A DNA stretch of 64,000 nucleotides from Ralstonia pickettii (GCF_016466415.2 NZ_CP066772.2:1300014-1364013), one strand, 5' to 3'. Counted from the first letter of the stretch, positions 9,212-20,534 are shown. Numbers and translations: made by a program. The notes: generated from the letters alone by a model not told the origin.

Positions 9212-9934
9212 ATGGACCACCCCGTCGCCAGCTCCGGCACGCTGGACGCCCGCTCCTTCCGCGAACGGCTGCACGCCAGCAGCTGGTTCGGCACGCTTGA
9301 CGCGGCCCTGCAGGACGCCTTGATCGACATTGCCGCCGTCCGGCGCCTGGGGGCCGGGGAACTTCTCTTCCAGCGTGGCGACGCGCCCGACGGCCTGTAC
9401 TGCGTGGTGGAAGGCACGATCCGGATCGGCGCCACCAGCGCAGACGGGCGGGAAGCCCTGCTGGCCGTGCTGGAACCGGTCAACTGGTTTGGCGAAATCG
9501 GCGTGTTCGACCGCCAGCCCCGCACGCATGACGCCCGCGCCGACGGCCATACGACGTTGCTGCATATGCCGCAGGCGGCGCTGATCGCCTTGCTGGATGG
9601 CTCGCCCGCGCTGCTGCATGCATTTGCCCTGCTGCTGACTCACAAGCTGCGCCTGACATTCATCGTGCTGGAAGAAACCGCGCTCCTGCCCGCCCCCGTA
9701 CGTGTGGCGCGGCGCCTGCTACTGATGGCGGACGGCTACGGCGACCTGCGCCTGGGCACGCGGCGTGTGCTGCACGTGCCACAGGAGCAGCTTGCGCAAT
9801 TGCTGTCTCTGTCGCGTCAGACCGTGAACCAGGTTTTGAAGGATTTCGAGGCACGCGGCATCCTCAAGCTGGCTTACGGAGAAATCGAAGTGCTGGATTT
9901 TTCGCGCCTCCACCAGCTCGGATATGAGATGTGA
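9212..9934 (+). CDS. Crp/Fnr-family transcriptional regulator
   Basis: 240 residues: cyclic-nucleotide-binding-type beta barrel (LGAGELLFQRGDAPDGLYCVVEGTIRIG, about 47-74), dimerisation helix (about 130-160) and C-terminal HTH with VPQEQLAQLLSLSRQTVNQVLKDFEARG (about 189-216). No Fnr-type N-terminal cysteine cluster is present, so it is not an oxygen sensor of that kind. The ATG at 9212 is 138 codons from the middle of the HTH-bearing half and gives a normal family length. It lies directly upstream of the EF-G paralogue, but no TGTGA/TCACA-type site is seen there. Confidence 0.88.
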   Translation: MDHPVASSGTLDARSFRERLHASSWFGTLDAALQDALIDIAAVRRLGAGELLFQRGDAPDGLYCVVEGTIRIGATSADGREALLAVLEPVNWFGEIGVFDRQPRTHDARADGHTTLLHMPQAALIALLDGSPALLHAFALLLTHKLRLTFIVLEETALLPAPVRVARRLLLMADGYGDLRLGTRRVLHVPQEQLAQLLSLSRQTVNQVLKDFEARGILKLAYGEIEVLDFSRLHQLGYEM

Positions 9935-9935
9935 A

Positions 9936-9962
9936 AGGGGTGAAATTTCATCCAATACCCCT
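9936..9962 (+). promoter_or_regulatory. Nested dyads after the Crp/Fnr gene
   Basis: AGGGGT (9936-9941) pairs with ACCCCT (9957-9962), and inside lies the perfect 10-bp palindrome TGAAATTTCA (9941-9950). There is no T-run, so it is a weak terminator candidate; it is more likely a protein-binding site or mRNA stem ahead of fusA2. Confidence 0.35.
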
Positions 9963-9974
9963 ACATGCGATGGG

Positions 9975-9993
9975 ATAGGACCGATCCTATAAT
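9975..9993 (+). promoter_or_regulatory. fusA2 promoter -10 box overlapped by a 16-bp dyad
   Basis: A perfect TATAAT is at 9988-9993, 78 bases before the EF-G start codon. The dyad ATAGGA-CCGA-TCCTAT (9975-9990) overlaps its first bases. At the proper spacing the -35 region (TGCGAT at 9966-9971, 16-bp spacer) is poor. The arrangement looks like a promoter controlled by a repressor sitting on the -10 element. Confidence 0.5.
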
Positions 9994-10071
9994 GTGTTCC
10001 CACTCGCACATTCGCCCTTCGCATGGTGCGGAGTTGGCGATGCGAGTGTCCTTCAACGGAAGAGAAACATC

Positions 10072-12174
<2,103 letters not shown>

Positions 12175-12193
12175 CGTTTTTTTGCTTCATCCG

Positions 12194-12218
12194 CTGCGGC
12201 CGCCGAGTGCGGCCGCAG
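12194..12218 (+). terminator. Hairpin after the EF-G gene
   Basis: Perfect 10-bp GC stem CTGCGGCCGC / GCGGCCGCAG with a 5-base loop, 20 bases after the EF-G stop. The following T-run is weak (TGCTTTG), but a T8 stretch lies before the stem, so it may work better on the opposite strand (A-run on plus is absent). Probable transcription end. Confidence 0.55.
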
Positions 12219-12255
12219 TGCTTTGTGCGCTAGCCCGCAGGCAGGTTTTCTACGC

Positions 12256-12336
12256 CGAAAATCGATAAACGCATGCACCTTCACCGGCAGGAAACGACGC
12301 GACGGATACAGCGCGTACAACGCAAAACGCTCATCC
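12256..12336 (-). pseudogene. Remnant of a LysR regulator C-terminus
   Basis: Reading the minus strand from about 12336, the frame gives DERFALYALYPSRRFLPVKV and then HAFIDF, the hallmark C-terminal stretch of LysR effector domains (YALYPSRR-LP-KVRAFIDFL). Upstream of it the frame degenerates into Arg/Ser codons without LysR similarity, and downstream it runs into unrelated sequence. Only about 26 codons remain. Next to it on the plus strand a 30-codon piece (12365-12457) ends in a protein-like C-terminus of unknown origin. The 12175-12453 interval therefore looks like a scar of deleted genes. Confidence 0.6.
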
Positions 12337-12453
12337 GGCCTCGATGCATTGCGCCTGCGCCTGTATGACGGACCATGCCGCCATTGCCGCGTTGCCGAAG
12401 ACGTTGCGCCATGTACAACCGGCCTTTTCGCCCGATTGGGATGCGGTGCCCGC

Positions 12454-13611
12454 CTAACGCAGCCACATCAGCCACGCGTACACGATGCCCCCCGCAGCCA
12501 ATAGAAACGGCATCGAGTACGCGTGAAACACCCACCAGGCACGGCGATCGCCCAGCATGCGCAACGCAATCAGGTTGGCCAGCGACCCGATCAGCGTGCC
12601 GAAACCGCCCACGCTGACCGCAAAGGCGATCATAGGCCAGTCATGCGAATACTCGGCCAGCAGGATCGCCGCCGGCACGTTGCTGATGATCTGCGACACG
12701 CCAATGCCGGCCCAGTACAGATGCATTGGATTGTTCAACGCCAGCGCATCCAGCGCTTGCCGCACAACATCAAGCTGCGCCACCAGCCGCAGGTCAATGA
12801 ACATCAACATGAACACGAGCAGCAGACCCCAGTCCACCCGCGCCAGCACATAGCGCGCACCGATGAGGTACAGCACGATCAATCCGGCCGCCGCCACCAG
12901 GGGGTGGCCCAGATCGGTCAACACCAGAAACGGCACGTACAGCGCGAGTGCCGGCACCAGCAGGCGCTTGTGCAATTCCACGTCGGCGGTTTCGGCATGC
13001 AGATGGATTTCGTGCGAGGCAAAGGCCAGCCACGTCACCAGCAGCAGCAAGGCCATCAACAGCACGACCATCGGCGCCATCTGCCAGACAAATGCGCCAA
13101 ACGACAGCCCCGATTGATGCCACAGGAAAAGGTTCTGCGGATTGCCGATCGGCGTGAGTGCAGAACCCGCGTTGACCGCCAGCGCCTCGAATATCACCAG
13201 CCGCGCCACCGGCAAGCTGGCGACCTGCCGCAAACCGACGGTGAGCGGCACGATCACGAACAACGCCACGTCGTTGGTCAATACGGTGGACAGCGCCGCC
13301 GAAGCCGCTACTAGGCTGAGTGCCAGTACACGCTGGCTGCTAACCACCTCGACGAGGCGCCGGCCGAGCAACTGCAGCATGCCGCTGGCCTCAACCGCCT
13401 TGGTCAGGATGAGCAAGCCGGCCAATGCGGCAATGGTGTGCCAGTCAATCAGCGCCGGATATTCAACAATGCGCTTGGGCGCCACCAGGGTCAGCGCGCC
13501 GCAAATGGCCAGCAGCGACCAGAAGAAAACGTCTTGTTTGAGGTGGTGCCAGAACGGCGGGTGTTGCGGCATGGCTTTCGCCATCTGGTTGCGTGGCGGA
13601 TCGCCGTTCAT
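12454..13611 (-). CDS. SLC13/ArsB-type inner-membrane ion transporter
   Basis: About 385 residues from the ATG at 13611, with some 10 to 11 hydrophobic segments. Characteristic of the ArsB/NhaD/SLC13 group are the two halves carrying re-entrant-loop motifs: LTNDVALFVIVPLTVGL followed by AGSALTPIGNPQNLFLW in the first half, and SQIISNVPAAILLAEYSHDW with GGFGTLIGSLANLIAL in the second. It probably exchanges an anion or cation across the inner membrane; substrate unknown. An in-frame GTG at 13647 with GAGGA upstream is an alternative start that adds 12 residues. The gene stands alone, convergent with the EF-G side. Confidence 0.82.
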   Translation of the reverse strand: MNGDPPRNQMAKAMPQHPPFWHHLKQDVFFWSLLAICGALTLVAPKRIVEYPALIDWHTIAALAGLLILTKAVEASGMLQLLGRRLVEVVSSQRVLALSLVAASAALSTVLTNDVALFVIVPLTVGLRQVASLPVARLVIFEALAVNAGSALTPIGNPQNLFLWHQSGLSFGAFVWQMAPMVVLLMALLLLVTWLAFASHEIHLHAETADVELHKRLLVPALALYVPFLVLTDLGHPLVAAAGLIVLYLIGARYVLARVDWGLLLVFMLMFIDLRLVAQLDVVRQALDALALNNPMHLYWAGIGVSQIISNVPAAILLAEYSHDWPMIAFAVSVGGFGTLIGSLANLIALRMLGDRRAWWVFHAYSMPFLLAAGGIVYAWLMWLR

Positions 13612-13752
13612 ATGAAAAGAAAAGGAAACGTTGGCGCAAACGCGCACACATATCCTCGGCGCGGTTTGCCCGGCCGATTGTAGTGCGACTGCCTCCTGCG
13701 CTCAATCGCAAGCCGGGCGCTTGCGCGCCCGGCCTGTGATAGAAAGATCCGC

Positions 13753-14289
13753 TTACGACTCGCGGGACCCCGAACCGCCTGGACGATCCGAGCCGCCCGA
13801 CGAGCCGCCAGCGCCTGGGCGGTCCGAAGACGTCATGCGCGAGCGATCTTCTGCACTGCTGCCAGCATGCGGTGCGCCTTGCTGGCCGGCTTGGCTATGC
13901 GAGGCACCCGGATGATAGGCCGACTGCGGATGGCGCTCCGGCCCGCGGTATTGGCCCGCCAGGCCATGACCACCGCCCGTGCCGCCCATTGAGCCTTGCT
14001 CCGAGCGCTCGTGGCCTGCTTCTGCCCCACCGCCGCCCGCTTGCGTTGGCTGCGTCGGGTGATTGGCAATCACGCGCTCGATCTCGGCAACGGCTTCTCG
14101 CGGCGCCAGAACGACCTCCAGCCCCAGCGCGCCCGCCACGGCCATCAGCGTCGACAGGCGGGGATCGGCACGACCGGATTCCGCGCGCAGATACGCTTCG
14201 CGAGAGATACCAGCCATCTTGGCGACATCTTCCTGTTTGAGCTTGCGCGACTTGCGCAGACTGTGTAACTGCTTGAAAGGCTGTTCCAT
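13753..14289 (-). CDS. XRE-family regulator with long Gly/Ser-rich tail
   Basis: 178 residues from the ATG at 14289, which has GGAG eight bases upstream. Residues about 8-62 form an XRE helix-turn-helix (LRKSRKLKQEDVAKMAGISR and then the recognition region up to LEVVLAPRE). From about residue 85 on, the chain is low-complexity and disordered, rich in Gly, Ser, Pro, His and Gln, ending SGSRES. The HTH resembles HipB/antitoxin-like XRE domains, but no toxin gene is adjacent. The tail is unusual for this family. A TCTAC-AGA-GTAGA palindrome about 185 bases upstream could be its operator. Confidence 0.72.
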   Translation of the reverse strand: MEQPFKQLHSLRKSRKLKQEDVAKMAGISREAYLRAESGRADPRLSTLMAVAGALGLEVVLAPREAVAEIERVIANHPTQPTQAGGGGAEAGHERSEQGSMGGTGGGHGLAGQYRGPERHPQSAYHPGASHSQAGQQGAPHAGSSAEDRSRMTSSDRPGAGGSSGGSDRPGGSGSRES

Positions 14290-14814
14290 CTGTTCGCTCC
14301 TGCACCTGAGATGGGAAACACCGCCGGGTCTGGACCCGAACGATGGGCTGAAAATATGCGGATCGGGTGGCTGCACCTTCGTCCGCGGTCATACACAGCA
14401 CGGCAACGGCGGCGGCTGTCATGTATGCACGCCGCTGCATAGGTTTTTGGGGGCGGCCTCCGTGATGTGTTTTCTACAGAGTAGACGTAATTTCGACTGC
14501 ACCCAATATCGACGCGTGATGAAAGCGCATCTCATCAACCTGTTTATGGTGACAAGGCGGCTTGCGGGTCAGTTCCCTCACAGATGCCGTTTTCTTCGCT
14601 TGGCAGGCCAAGTTTGTGACGCCTCAAGCGCAAATCCTTGCATCCGCATTGCGTTTCGTCGATCCGCGCTTGCCCTAACCACCAATCGGAGGGTGCCCGG
14701 CGGGAGAGAACCGCCTGTGCCTCCTGCGTCACGGTGGGGCGAGCGCGCGTGCCTCTCATCACGCAATTGCCGTGCCGAAGGTGACGCGGCGGTCAGTTGC
14801 CGGTGGACAGGAAA
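14290..14814. other. Intergenic region upstream of the XRE gene and downstream of dnaE2
   Basis: 525 bases without a gene I can support on either strand; the open frames across it are compositionally poor and lack starts with ribosome binding sites. The only structured element seen is the 13-bp palindrome listed separately. A decayed gene cannot be excluded. Confidence 0.5.
14473..14485. promoter_or_regulatory. 13-bp palindrome, candidate XRE operator
   Basis: TCTAC-AGA-GTAGA, perfect 5-bp arms with a 3-base centre, lies in an AT-richer patch upstream of the XRE gene. Autoregulation by XRE proteins through such short palindromes is common; the link here is inference. Confidence 0.35.
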
Positions 14815-17800
14815 TTAATGGAAGTCGCGGCTGGAAGTGGCGAGGCGCCCCAGAAGTGGGGTCAGATCCACCAGATGCTGGGCGACAAGGTGTCGGGTCT
14901 CGCGCTCACATTGCCATTTACCGTAGACGCCCAGCAACTGGGCGTTCAGCACTTCGCGTCGCTGACGCTCGATCAAGTGCGGCCAGAGGATGACGTTGAT
15001 AGCGCCTGTTTCGTCTTCAATGGAAACGAAGATCGTGCCCTTGGCCGTGCCCGGCCGCTGCCGCACCGTGACAATGCCGCAAGCGCGCGCCAATTGTCCG
15101 TTGCGATAGCCGGCCAGCGTGGCGGCGGTGGCAAAACGCATGCGGTCGAGTCGTGCGCGCAGCAACCCTACCGGGTGGCTCTGCAGTGACAACCCAAGGC
15201 TGCCGTAATCAGCCATCACCTCTTCGCCTATGGGCGGTGCAGGCAGTTCCAGCGGCGCTTCCACCGGACGAGCCTGGCGCAGCAGCGCATGATCGCGGCC
15301 CGGCTCCTGCAGTGCGAGCGTTTGCCATAGCGCCTGACGACGGTGGCCGGCCAGCGACTTGAGCGCATTGGCTGCGGCCAGCACGTTCAGATCGTGGCGG
15401 TCGAGCGCAGCGCGATGGGCGAGATCCTCCACGCTGGTAAATGGCGCTTGGGCGCGAGCCGCTTCGATGCGCTCGGCAGCCGGCTTGCGCATGCCCCGAA
15501 TGCGATTCAACCCGAGCCGGATATCGGGTTGCACTAGGCCATCTTCACCGGTCTCGCCATCGGCGCGGGGATGCAGCGTACTGTCCCAGACGCTGGCCGT
15601 CACGTCCGCCGGCAGCACGCGCACATGGCTGCGCCGCGCCTCCTGCACCAGTTGCGACGGTGAATAGAACCCCATCGGCTGACTGTTGAGCAACGCCGCA
15701 AAAAACGCCGCCGGCTCGTGACATTTCAGGAAGCTGCTGACGTAAGCCAGCTTGGCAAAGCCTGCCGCGTGGCTTTCAGGGAAGCCGTATTCGGCAAAAC
15801 CTTCCATCTGTTTGCACAGCGCTTCGACAAAAGCAGGGTCGTAGCGCCTCTTGACGACCATCGCATGCACCAGGCGCTCCTGATGCTGCGTGAGATTCCC
15901 CTTGCGCTTCCAGGCGGCCATGTCGCGGCGCAGGCGGTCAGCATCATCCGCAGTGAAATCGCCGGCCTTCATGGCGATCTCCATCACCTGCTCTTGGAAG
16001 ATCGGCACACCCAGCGTGCGTTCGAGCACGGCTTTCACCTCGGGGCCGGGGTAGGTCACGCAATCGGTGTTGCCATTGCGCTTTGCCTCGCGCCGCTGCA
16101 GATACGGGTGGACCATGCCGCCCTGGATCGGCCCCGGCCGTACGATGGCCACCTGGATCACCAAGTCGTAATACTCGCGCGGACGCAGACGCGGCAGCAT
16201 CGATTGCTGCGCACGCGATTCGATCTGGAACACGCCGATAGTCTCGGCTCGGCAGATCATGTCGTAGGTTTCGGTATCGTCATCGGGCAGGTGCTGCATG
16301 GCGAGCTTGGCCGTCGCGCCGTAGTGCTCGCGCCGCCCGGGCAACGCATCGACCATGTCCAGCGTGCGGCGAATGGCCGTCAGCATGCCCAGCGCCAGTA
16401 CGTCCACCTTCAGCAGGCGCAGCGATTCGAGATCGTCTTTATCCCACTGGATGACGCGGCGGTTTTCCATCGCGGCGTTCTCGATCGGCACCAGGCGCGA
16501 AAGCTTGCCCTGCGCAATCACGAACCCGCCCACGTGCTGCGACAGATGGCGCGGAAAACCACGCAACTGATCCACCAGTTGCGCCCAGCGCAGCACCAAC
16601 GGTGATTCCGGATCCAGACCTTGCTGGCCTGCGCGCTGCGCAAATTCCTTACGGCTATCCCACCACGCCTGCCCCTTGGCCACCTGCTCGACGATGCCCA
16701 GGTCGATACCCAACGCGCGACCGACGTCACGCAGTGCGCTACGCGTGCGGTAAGTGATGAGCGCTGCTGCCAGCGCTGTACGTGTCACACCGTATTTTTT
16801 GTAGATGTACTGGATGACCTCTTCGCGACGCTGATGCTCGAAATCGACGTCGATGTCGGGCGGCTCATTGCGCGCACGCGAAAGAAAGCGTGCGAACAGC
16901 GTGTTGCCGCTGTCCGGGTTCACCTCGGTAATCCCCAGGCAATAGCACACCGCCGAGTTGGCCGCCGAACCTCGCCCCTGGCAGAGAATCCCTTCGTTGC
17001 GCGCGAACTTCACCACGTCATAGACGGTCAGGAAAAACGGCTCGTAACCCAGCTCGGCAATCAGCCCGAGTTCCTCCTCAATCTGCGCATGCACCTTGTC
17101 CGATACACCATTCGGATAGCGTCGCGCGGCGCCAGCGAACGTTTCGGCGCGCAGGTATTCCGCCGGCATCATGCCTTCCGGCACGACTTCGCTCGGATAT
17201 TCGTATTCGATTTCGTCGAGAGAAAAATTGCACAACGCGGCCAGCTCCACCGTGCGACGCAGGATCTTCTCGCCCCCCTCGCCTTGATAGAGGAACGCGA
17301 GCTGCATGCGCGTGCGCATTGCTTGTTCAGCGCTGGGCGCAAGTTCCAAACCGCACTCGGAAAGCGGCTTGGATAGACGGATGGCGGTCAGCACGTCGTG
17401 CAGCGGTTTGCGTTGGCGCGTGTGCATCTGAACACCGCCGGTCGCGACCATGGGCACATCGATCTGTTCCGACACCGCCAAGACCGTACCGCGATGGCGG
17501 TCATCCGCGTGCCGCAGCGGCAACTCCAGCGCAATCGATAGCCGATCCCCGAACACGCGTTGGCACCACCACGCCTGAGCCAACAGTTGCTGCGGGTCAG
17601 GATCGTAATCAGGCAGCAGAATCGCCAGGCAATCGGGCGCGCCGCGCAGGTGCGCGAGTTCGCCTTGGGGCGAGGCCAAATCGTCAGCCAGCAAGCGGTA
17701 TTCGCCCTTGGATGCGGCCAACCGCGCGTGCGTGATGATTTCGCTCAGGTTGCCGTAACCCTCGATGTTCTGCGCCAGCAGCACCAGCCGCAGCCAGGGT

Positions 17801-18054
17801 TCGCCATCGGCATTGCGCACCGTGAAGCGACTGCCGATGATGAGCTTCAGTTCGTGCTCCTTCGAAGCCACAAGCGCCCGCGCGGTGCCTGCTACAGAGC
17901 ATTCGTCAGTCAGCGCCAGCGCTTGATAACCGTAAAGTTTGGCGCGCTCCACCAGCTCGCTCGGGTGCGACGCGCCTGTCAGGAACGTGAAGTTGCTGAT
18001 GCAATGCAACTCTGCATAGTCGGGCAGAACGGGGGGTGGCGTGGCCGAAGTCAT
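14815..18054 (-). CDS. dnaE2: Error-prone DNA polymerase DnaE2 (ImuC)
   Basis: 1079 residues from the ATG at 18054. The N-terminal PHP domain begins YAELHCISNFTFLTGASHPSE in shortened quotation (residues about 12-32), and the polymerase active-site motif PDIDVDF is present in the middle with the following helix REEVIQYIYKKYG; a C-terminal OB-fold region ends the protein. DnaE2 is the catalytic polymerase of the SOS mutasome and extends across lesions with ImuA and ImuB. It starts 7 bases after the imuB stop. A longer frame extends to 18207 but overlaps imuB; the 18054 start gives the family N-terminus. Confidence 0.95.
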   Translation of the reverse strand: MTSATPPPVLPDYAELHCISNFTFLTGASHPSELVERAKLYGYQALALTDECSVAGTARALVASKEHELKLIIGSRFTVRNADGEPWLRLVLLAQNIEGYGNLSEIITHARLAASKGEYRLLADDLASPQGELAHLRGAPDCLAILLPDYDPDPQQLLAQAWWCQRVFGDRLSIALELPLRHADDRHRGTVLAVSEQIDVPMVATGGVQMHTRQRKPLHDVLTAIRLSKPLSECGLELAPSAEQAMRTRMQLAFLYQGEGGEKILRRTVELAALCNFSLDEIEYEYPSEVVPEGMMPAEYLRAETFAGAARRYPNGVSDKVHAQIEEELGLIAELGYEPFFLTVYDVVKFARNEGILCQGRGSAANSAVCYCLGITEVNPDSGNTLFARFLSRARNEPPDIDVDFEHQRREEVIQYIYKKYGVTRTALAAALITYRTRSALRDVGRALGIDLGIVEQVAKGQAWWDSRKEFAQRAGQQGLDPESPLVLRWAQLVDQLRGFPRHLSQHVGGFVIAQGKLSRLVPIENAAMENRRVIQWDKDDLESLRLLKVDVLALGMLTAIRRTLDMVDALPGRREHYGATAKLAMQHLPDDDTETYDMICRAETIGVFQIESRAQQSMLPRLRPREYYDLVIQVAIVRPGPIQGGMVHPYLQRREAKRNGNTDCVTYPGPEVKAVLERTLGVPIFQEQVMEIAMKAGDFTADDADRLRRDMAAWKRKGNLTQHQERLVHAMVVKRRYDPAFVEALCKQMEGFAEYGFPESHAAGFAKLAYVSSFLKCHEPAAFFAALLNSQPMGFYSPSQLVQEARRSHVRVLPADVTASVWDSTLHPRADGETGEDGLVQPDIRLGLNRIRGMRKPAAERIEAARAQAPFTSVEDLAHRAALDRHDLNVLAAANALKSLAGHRRQALWQTLALQEPGRDHALLRQARPVEAPLELPAPPIGEEVMADYGSLGLSLQSHPVGLLRARLDRMRFATAATLAGYRNGQLARACGIVTVRQRPGTAKGTIFVSIEDETGAINVILWPHLIERQRREVLNAQLLGVYGKWQCERETRHLVAQHLVDLTPLLGRLATSSRDFH

Positions 18055-18061
18055 GACGTGC

Positions 18062-19645
18062 TTAACCGAACAAGCCGTGCAGATACCAACGAGCGTCCTC
18101 ATCTCCCGCATTGACCTTGCTTGCGGAAACGCGCTCGCGATATACCCAGTAACGCTCGCCTTTTTCTCCTTCGGCGATGAAGTAATCGCGCTTGATGAGG
18201 ACGTCATCCCACCAGCCGGATTCGATGCGCTCGGGCATCGACACCAGCCGTAACCGCCCTCGGTAATACGGATAATGCTGACGTGTCAGCAGCGCGATCG
18301 GTTTCTCCAGCAGCCAAAGCGGCCGCTCCGGCTGCTGCGCATGCCATTGCGCCAATGCCTGACGCGCGGCGGCACGGCTCTGCGCGGTGGTCGCGGCATT
18401 CACCTCGACCCAGTGGTTGGCGCGCTCGGGGCGATGGTCGGCACACGGCTGCGGGTGAAGTACGTTCTCGGCACCCAGTCGAGCGATCAGCGTGTCGATC
18501 AGGCGTGCAGCGTCTTCAGCGCGACCACCGGGCTCGGGAAACAGCGATTCCGTAGGCGGCGCGAGCGGCGTAGCGTCGGTCACCGTCAGACGCAGTTCGA
18601 CCACCGGAGCGATCAGCGTGAGCCGATGCACGCGCTCGTGCAGCACCCGCGACAAGTGCGCCAGCGTGCGAACCGGCTGCGCCAGCGCGATCTCCACCGG
18701 AGTGGAGGAGGCGGCATCTTCACTGCTCCGGCCGCGCCGGCGTTCGTGCTCCAGCGTGAGTCGGTACGTCTTGGCGCCCAACTGAAGCGCCGACAGCCAG
18801 CCAACCAGCTGCAACAACAACTGCTCCGCGGCCGCCAGCACACCTTCCGCGTTATCGATGCGGCCAGATAATTCCAACGGCACATCAAAGCACAACGGCG
18901 CGGTGAACCACGTGAAGCTCTCGTGCCCGTTGCCATAAGCCGCGTCGAGCGTATCCATCAGCAACGGCCCGCAGCGCCGCCGCAATCCGCTACGCGGTAA
19001 CTCGCGCAAATCGGACAGCGTGCGGCAGCCGAGGCCCTCAAGCCAATCAGGCCGTGTAAGACGCGCCACCGCATCGACCGGCAATTGATCAAGCAACGTC
19101 GACAACCTCTCCTGCCGCACCGCCCTCCGCACGCGCCCCTGACGGGCTGCTGCGCGACGCCGGCCACGTATCGGCGCCGGCTGTGCACTGGCAAGCCATG
19201 CCGCACCGCGCGCCGTCGGCCCGGTGCCAAGCTGCGGCATGGCACCCAAGCGAAACGCGCAATACCTCACCGCCCGACACAGCGCGCGATGCCCACCGAA
19301 CAGGCGCAAGCTGGCCTCCACCTCCAACAACACGGTCGCCTCATCCGCCACGCCCAACGTGACGTGCGGCGTGAATGCCAGCAGCGCCAGCGCCAGCGAT
19401 TGCAGCAACCGCGTCTCGGCCGCAACGTCACGATCAAGCTGTATAGCGTGCGGCGCCAGCGCCTGGGCACCCGCCCGCCGCAGGCCTGCATGTACGCCTT
19501 CGCGCATCGCCAAACGGTTGGCCGACACCACGCGCTCCTGCTCCAACACCACCACCGGCAAAGGCAGCGCGGCCGGATCAGACCACCGGGGTCGAAGCGC
19601 GTCGAGAGGGAGACAGGGCAGATGCACTGCGATCCAGAACGGCAT
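18062..19645 (-). CDS. imuB: ImuB, Y-family polymerase-like mutasome protein
   Basis: 527 residues. It has the Y-family fold, but where active polymerases have an acidic DxD near the N-terminus this protein reads WIAVHLPCLPLDAL, and where they have SxDE-A it reads VADEATVLLEVEASLRLFGG. It therefore lacks the usual catalytic acids, as ImuB proteins do. The C-terminus (RDYFIAEGEKGERYWVYRE and then WYLHGLFG) is typical. ImuB bridges the beta clamp, DnaE2 and ImuA. The start at 19645 lies inside imuA (68-base overlap), which suggests translational coupling. Confidence 0.93.
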   Translation of the reverse strand: MPFWIAVHLPCLPLDALRPRWSDPAALPLPVVVLEQERVVSANRLAMREGVHAGLRRAGAQALAPHAIQLDRDVAAETRLLQSLALALLAFTPHVTLGVADEATVLLEVEASLRLFGGHRALCRAVRYCAFRLGAMPQLGTGPTARGAAWLASAQPAPIRGRRRAAARQGRVRRAVRQERLSTLLDQLPVDAVARLTRPDWLEGLGCRTLSDLRELPRSGLRRRCGPLLMDTLDAAYGNGHESFTWFTAPLCFDVPLELSGRIDNAEGVLAAAEQLLLQLVGWLSALQLGAKTYRLTLEHERRRGRSSEDAASSTPVEIALAQPVRTLAHLSRVLHERVHRLTLIAPVVELRLTVTDATPLAPPTESLFPEPGGRAEDAARLIDTLIARLGAENVLHPQPCADHRPERANHWVEVNAATTAQSRAAARQALAQWHAQQPERPLWLLEKPIALLTRQHYPYYRGRLRLVSMPERIESGWWDDVLIKRDYFIAEGEKGERYWVYRERVSASKVNAGDEDARWYLHGLFG

Positions 19646-20534
19646 GATCGGGAGTGTTTGGATCGAAAACGTCCGACAAAGCGTCGAACGCCACAGAAGA
19701 CGAAGGAGACGAAAGCGCGGCCAGCAATTTCGCCGTGGCCGGATCCATGATGAACGGCTCGACGGGCGGCACAGGCAACGGACGCACAGAAGCGCGACCG
19801 GCCCGAATCGGATCCGCCAACGGCAGCAGCAATGGAGATTCACGCAACGGCCCGCGCCGCTTGTGGAAGAGGATGGACAGCACATCGGCGCCAGCCGGCT
19901 CCAGCCCCAGCCGCAGTACCGCCGGCGACGACTCACGCTGCGCCTGGGCCGGCCGGAACAACCAGATGGCGCTCTCTCCAGCCTGGGCCAACACTTGCAG
20001 CCTGCGAAGCTCTCCTGGGCGTGCCCGGTTCAGCCAGACCAGTACTCCGCCGAAAGCCTTGCTGCGTAGAACCTGCTCGGCTGCCCACAGAAGGTCAGCG
20101 GGCTTGTCAGCCCGCACCCATACGATTTGTTCAGGAGAGAAATCCCAGCCCACCAGCCTCACTGCATTCGGCAGATGCGGTGGAGCAATCAGCGCGATGC
20201 GCCCTGCGCCCGCGCACAGCGTAGACAACGTCGGGCGCAGCAACCGGCATTCACCAATACCGGATTGTGGACACAGCAGTTCGGTCAATCCGCCGAGGGG
20301 CCAGCCACCACCGGGCAACTCGGCATTCAGTAAATCATATCCAGTGGTCAGAACGCGCCCGCCGCCTCGCGCCAGACGGCCTGCACTCCACAATGCGGGA
20401 TGCAGCGTTTCCGGCAATGGCGCCGTCGAGGCTTTCGGCGCGGGCGAACGCAACCTAGACACCTCGCGCACGGCGGGGGCATGGCATTTCGCCACATCTT
20501 CGGCGACGGAAAGAGACGGAGACAACGCAAACAT
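19578..20534 (-). CDS. imuA: ImuA, RecA-like translesion synthesis protein
   Basis: 318 residues. The central part is RecA/SulA-like: LPGGGWPLGGLTELL (about 74-88), then GRIALIAPPHLPNAVRLVGWDF and a FGGVLVWLN strand. It is the first gene of the imuA-imuB-dnaE2 operon. The ATG at 20534 is 25 bases downstream of a near-perfect LexA box, so SOS induction is expected. The C-terminal roughly 60 residues are Ser/Pro-rich and overlap the imuB start. Confidence 0.92.
   Translation of the reverse strand: MFALSPSLSVAEDVAKCHAPAVREVSRLRSPAPKASTAPLPETLHPALWSAGRLARGGGRVLTTGYDLLNAELPGGGWPLGGLTELLCPQSGIGECRLLRPTLSTLCAGAGRIALIAPPHLPNAVRLVGWDFSPEQIVWVRADKPADLLWAAEQVLRSKAFGGVLVWLNRARPGELRRLQVLAQAGESAIWLFRPAQAQRESSPAVLRLGLEPAGADVLSILFHKRRGPLRESPLLLPLADPIRAGRASVRPLPVPPVEPFIMDPATAKLLAALSSPSSSVAFDALSDVFDPNTPDHAVLDRSASALSPSRRASTPVV

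Noticed and set aside
12281..12535. 84-codon minus-strand frame downstream of EF-G
   Set aside because: It is in a different frame from the recognisable LysR remnant, overlaps the transporter gene end and has no family features.
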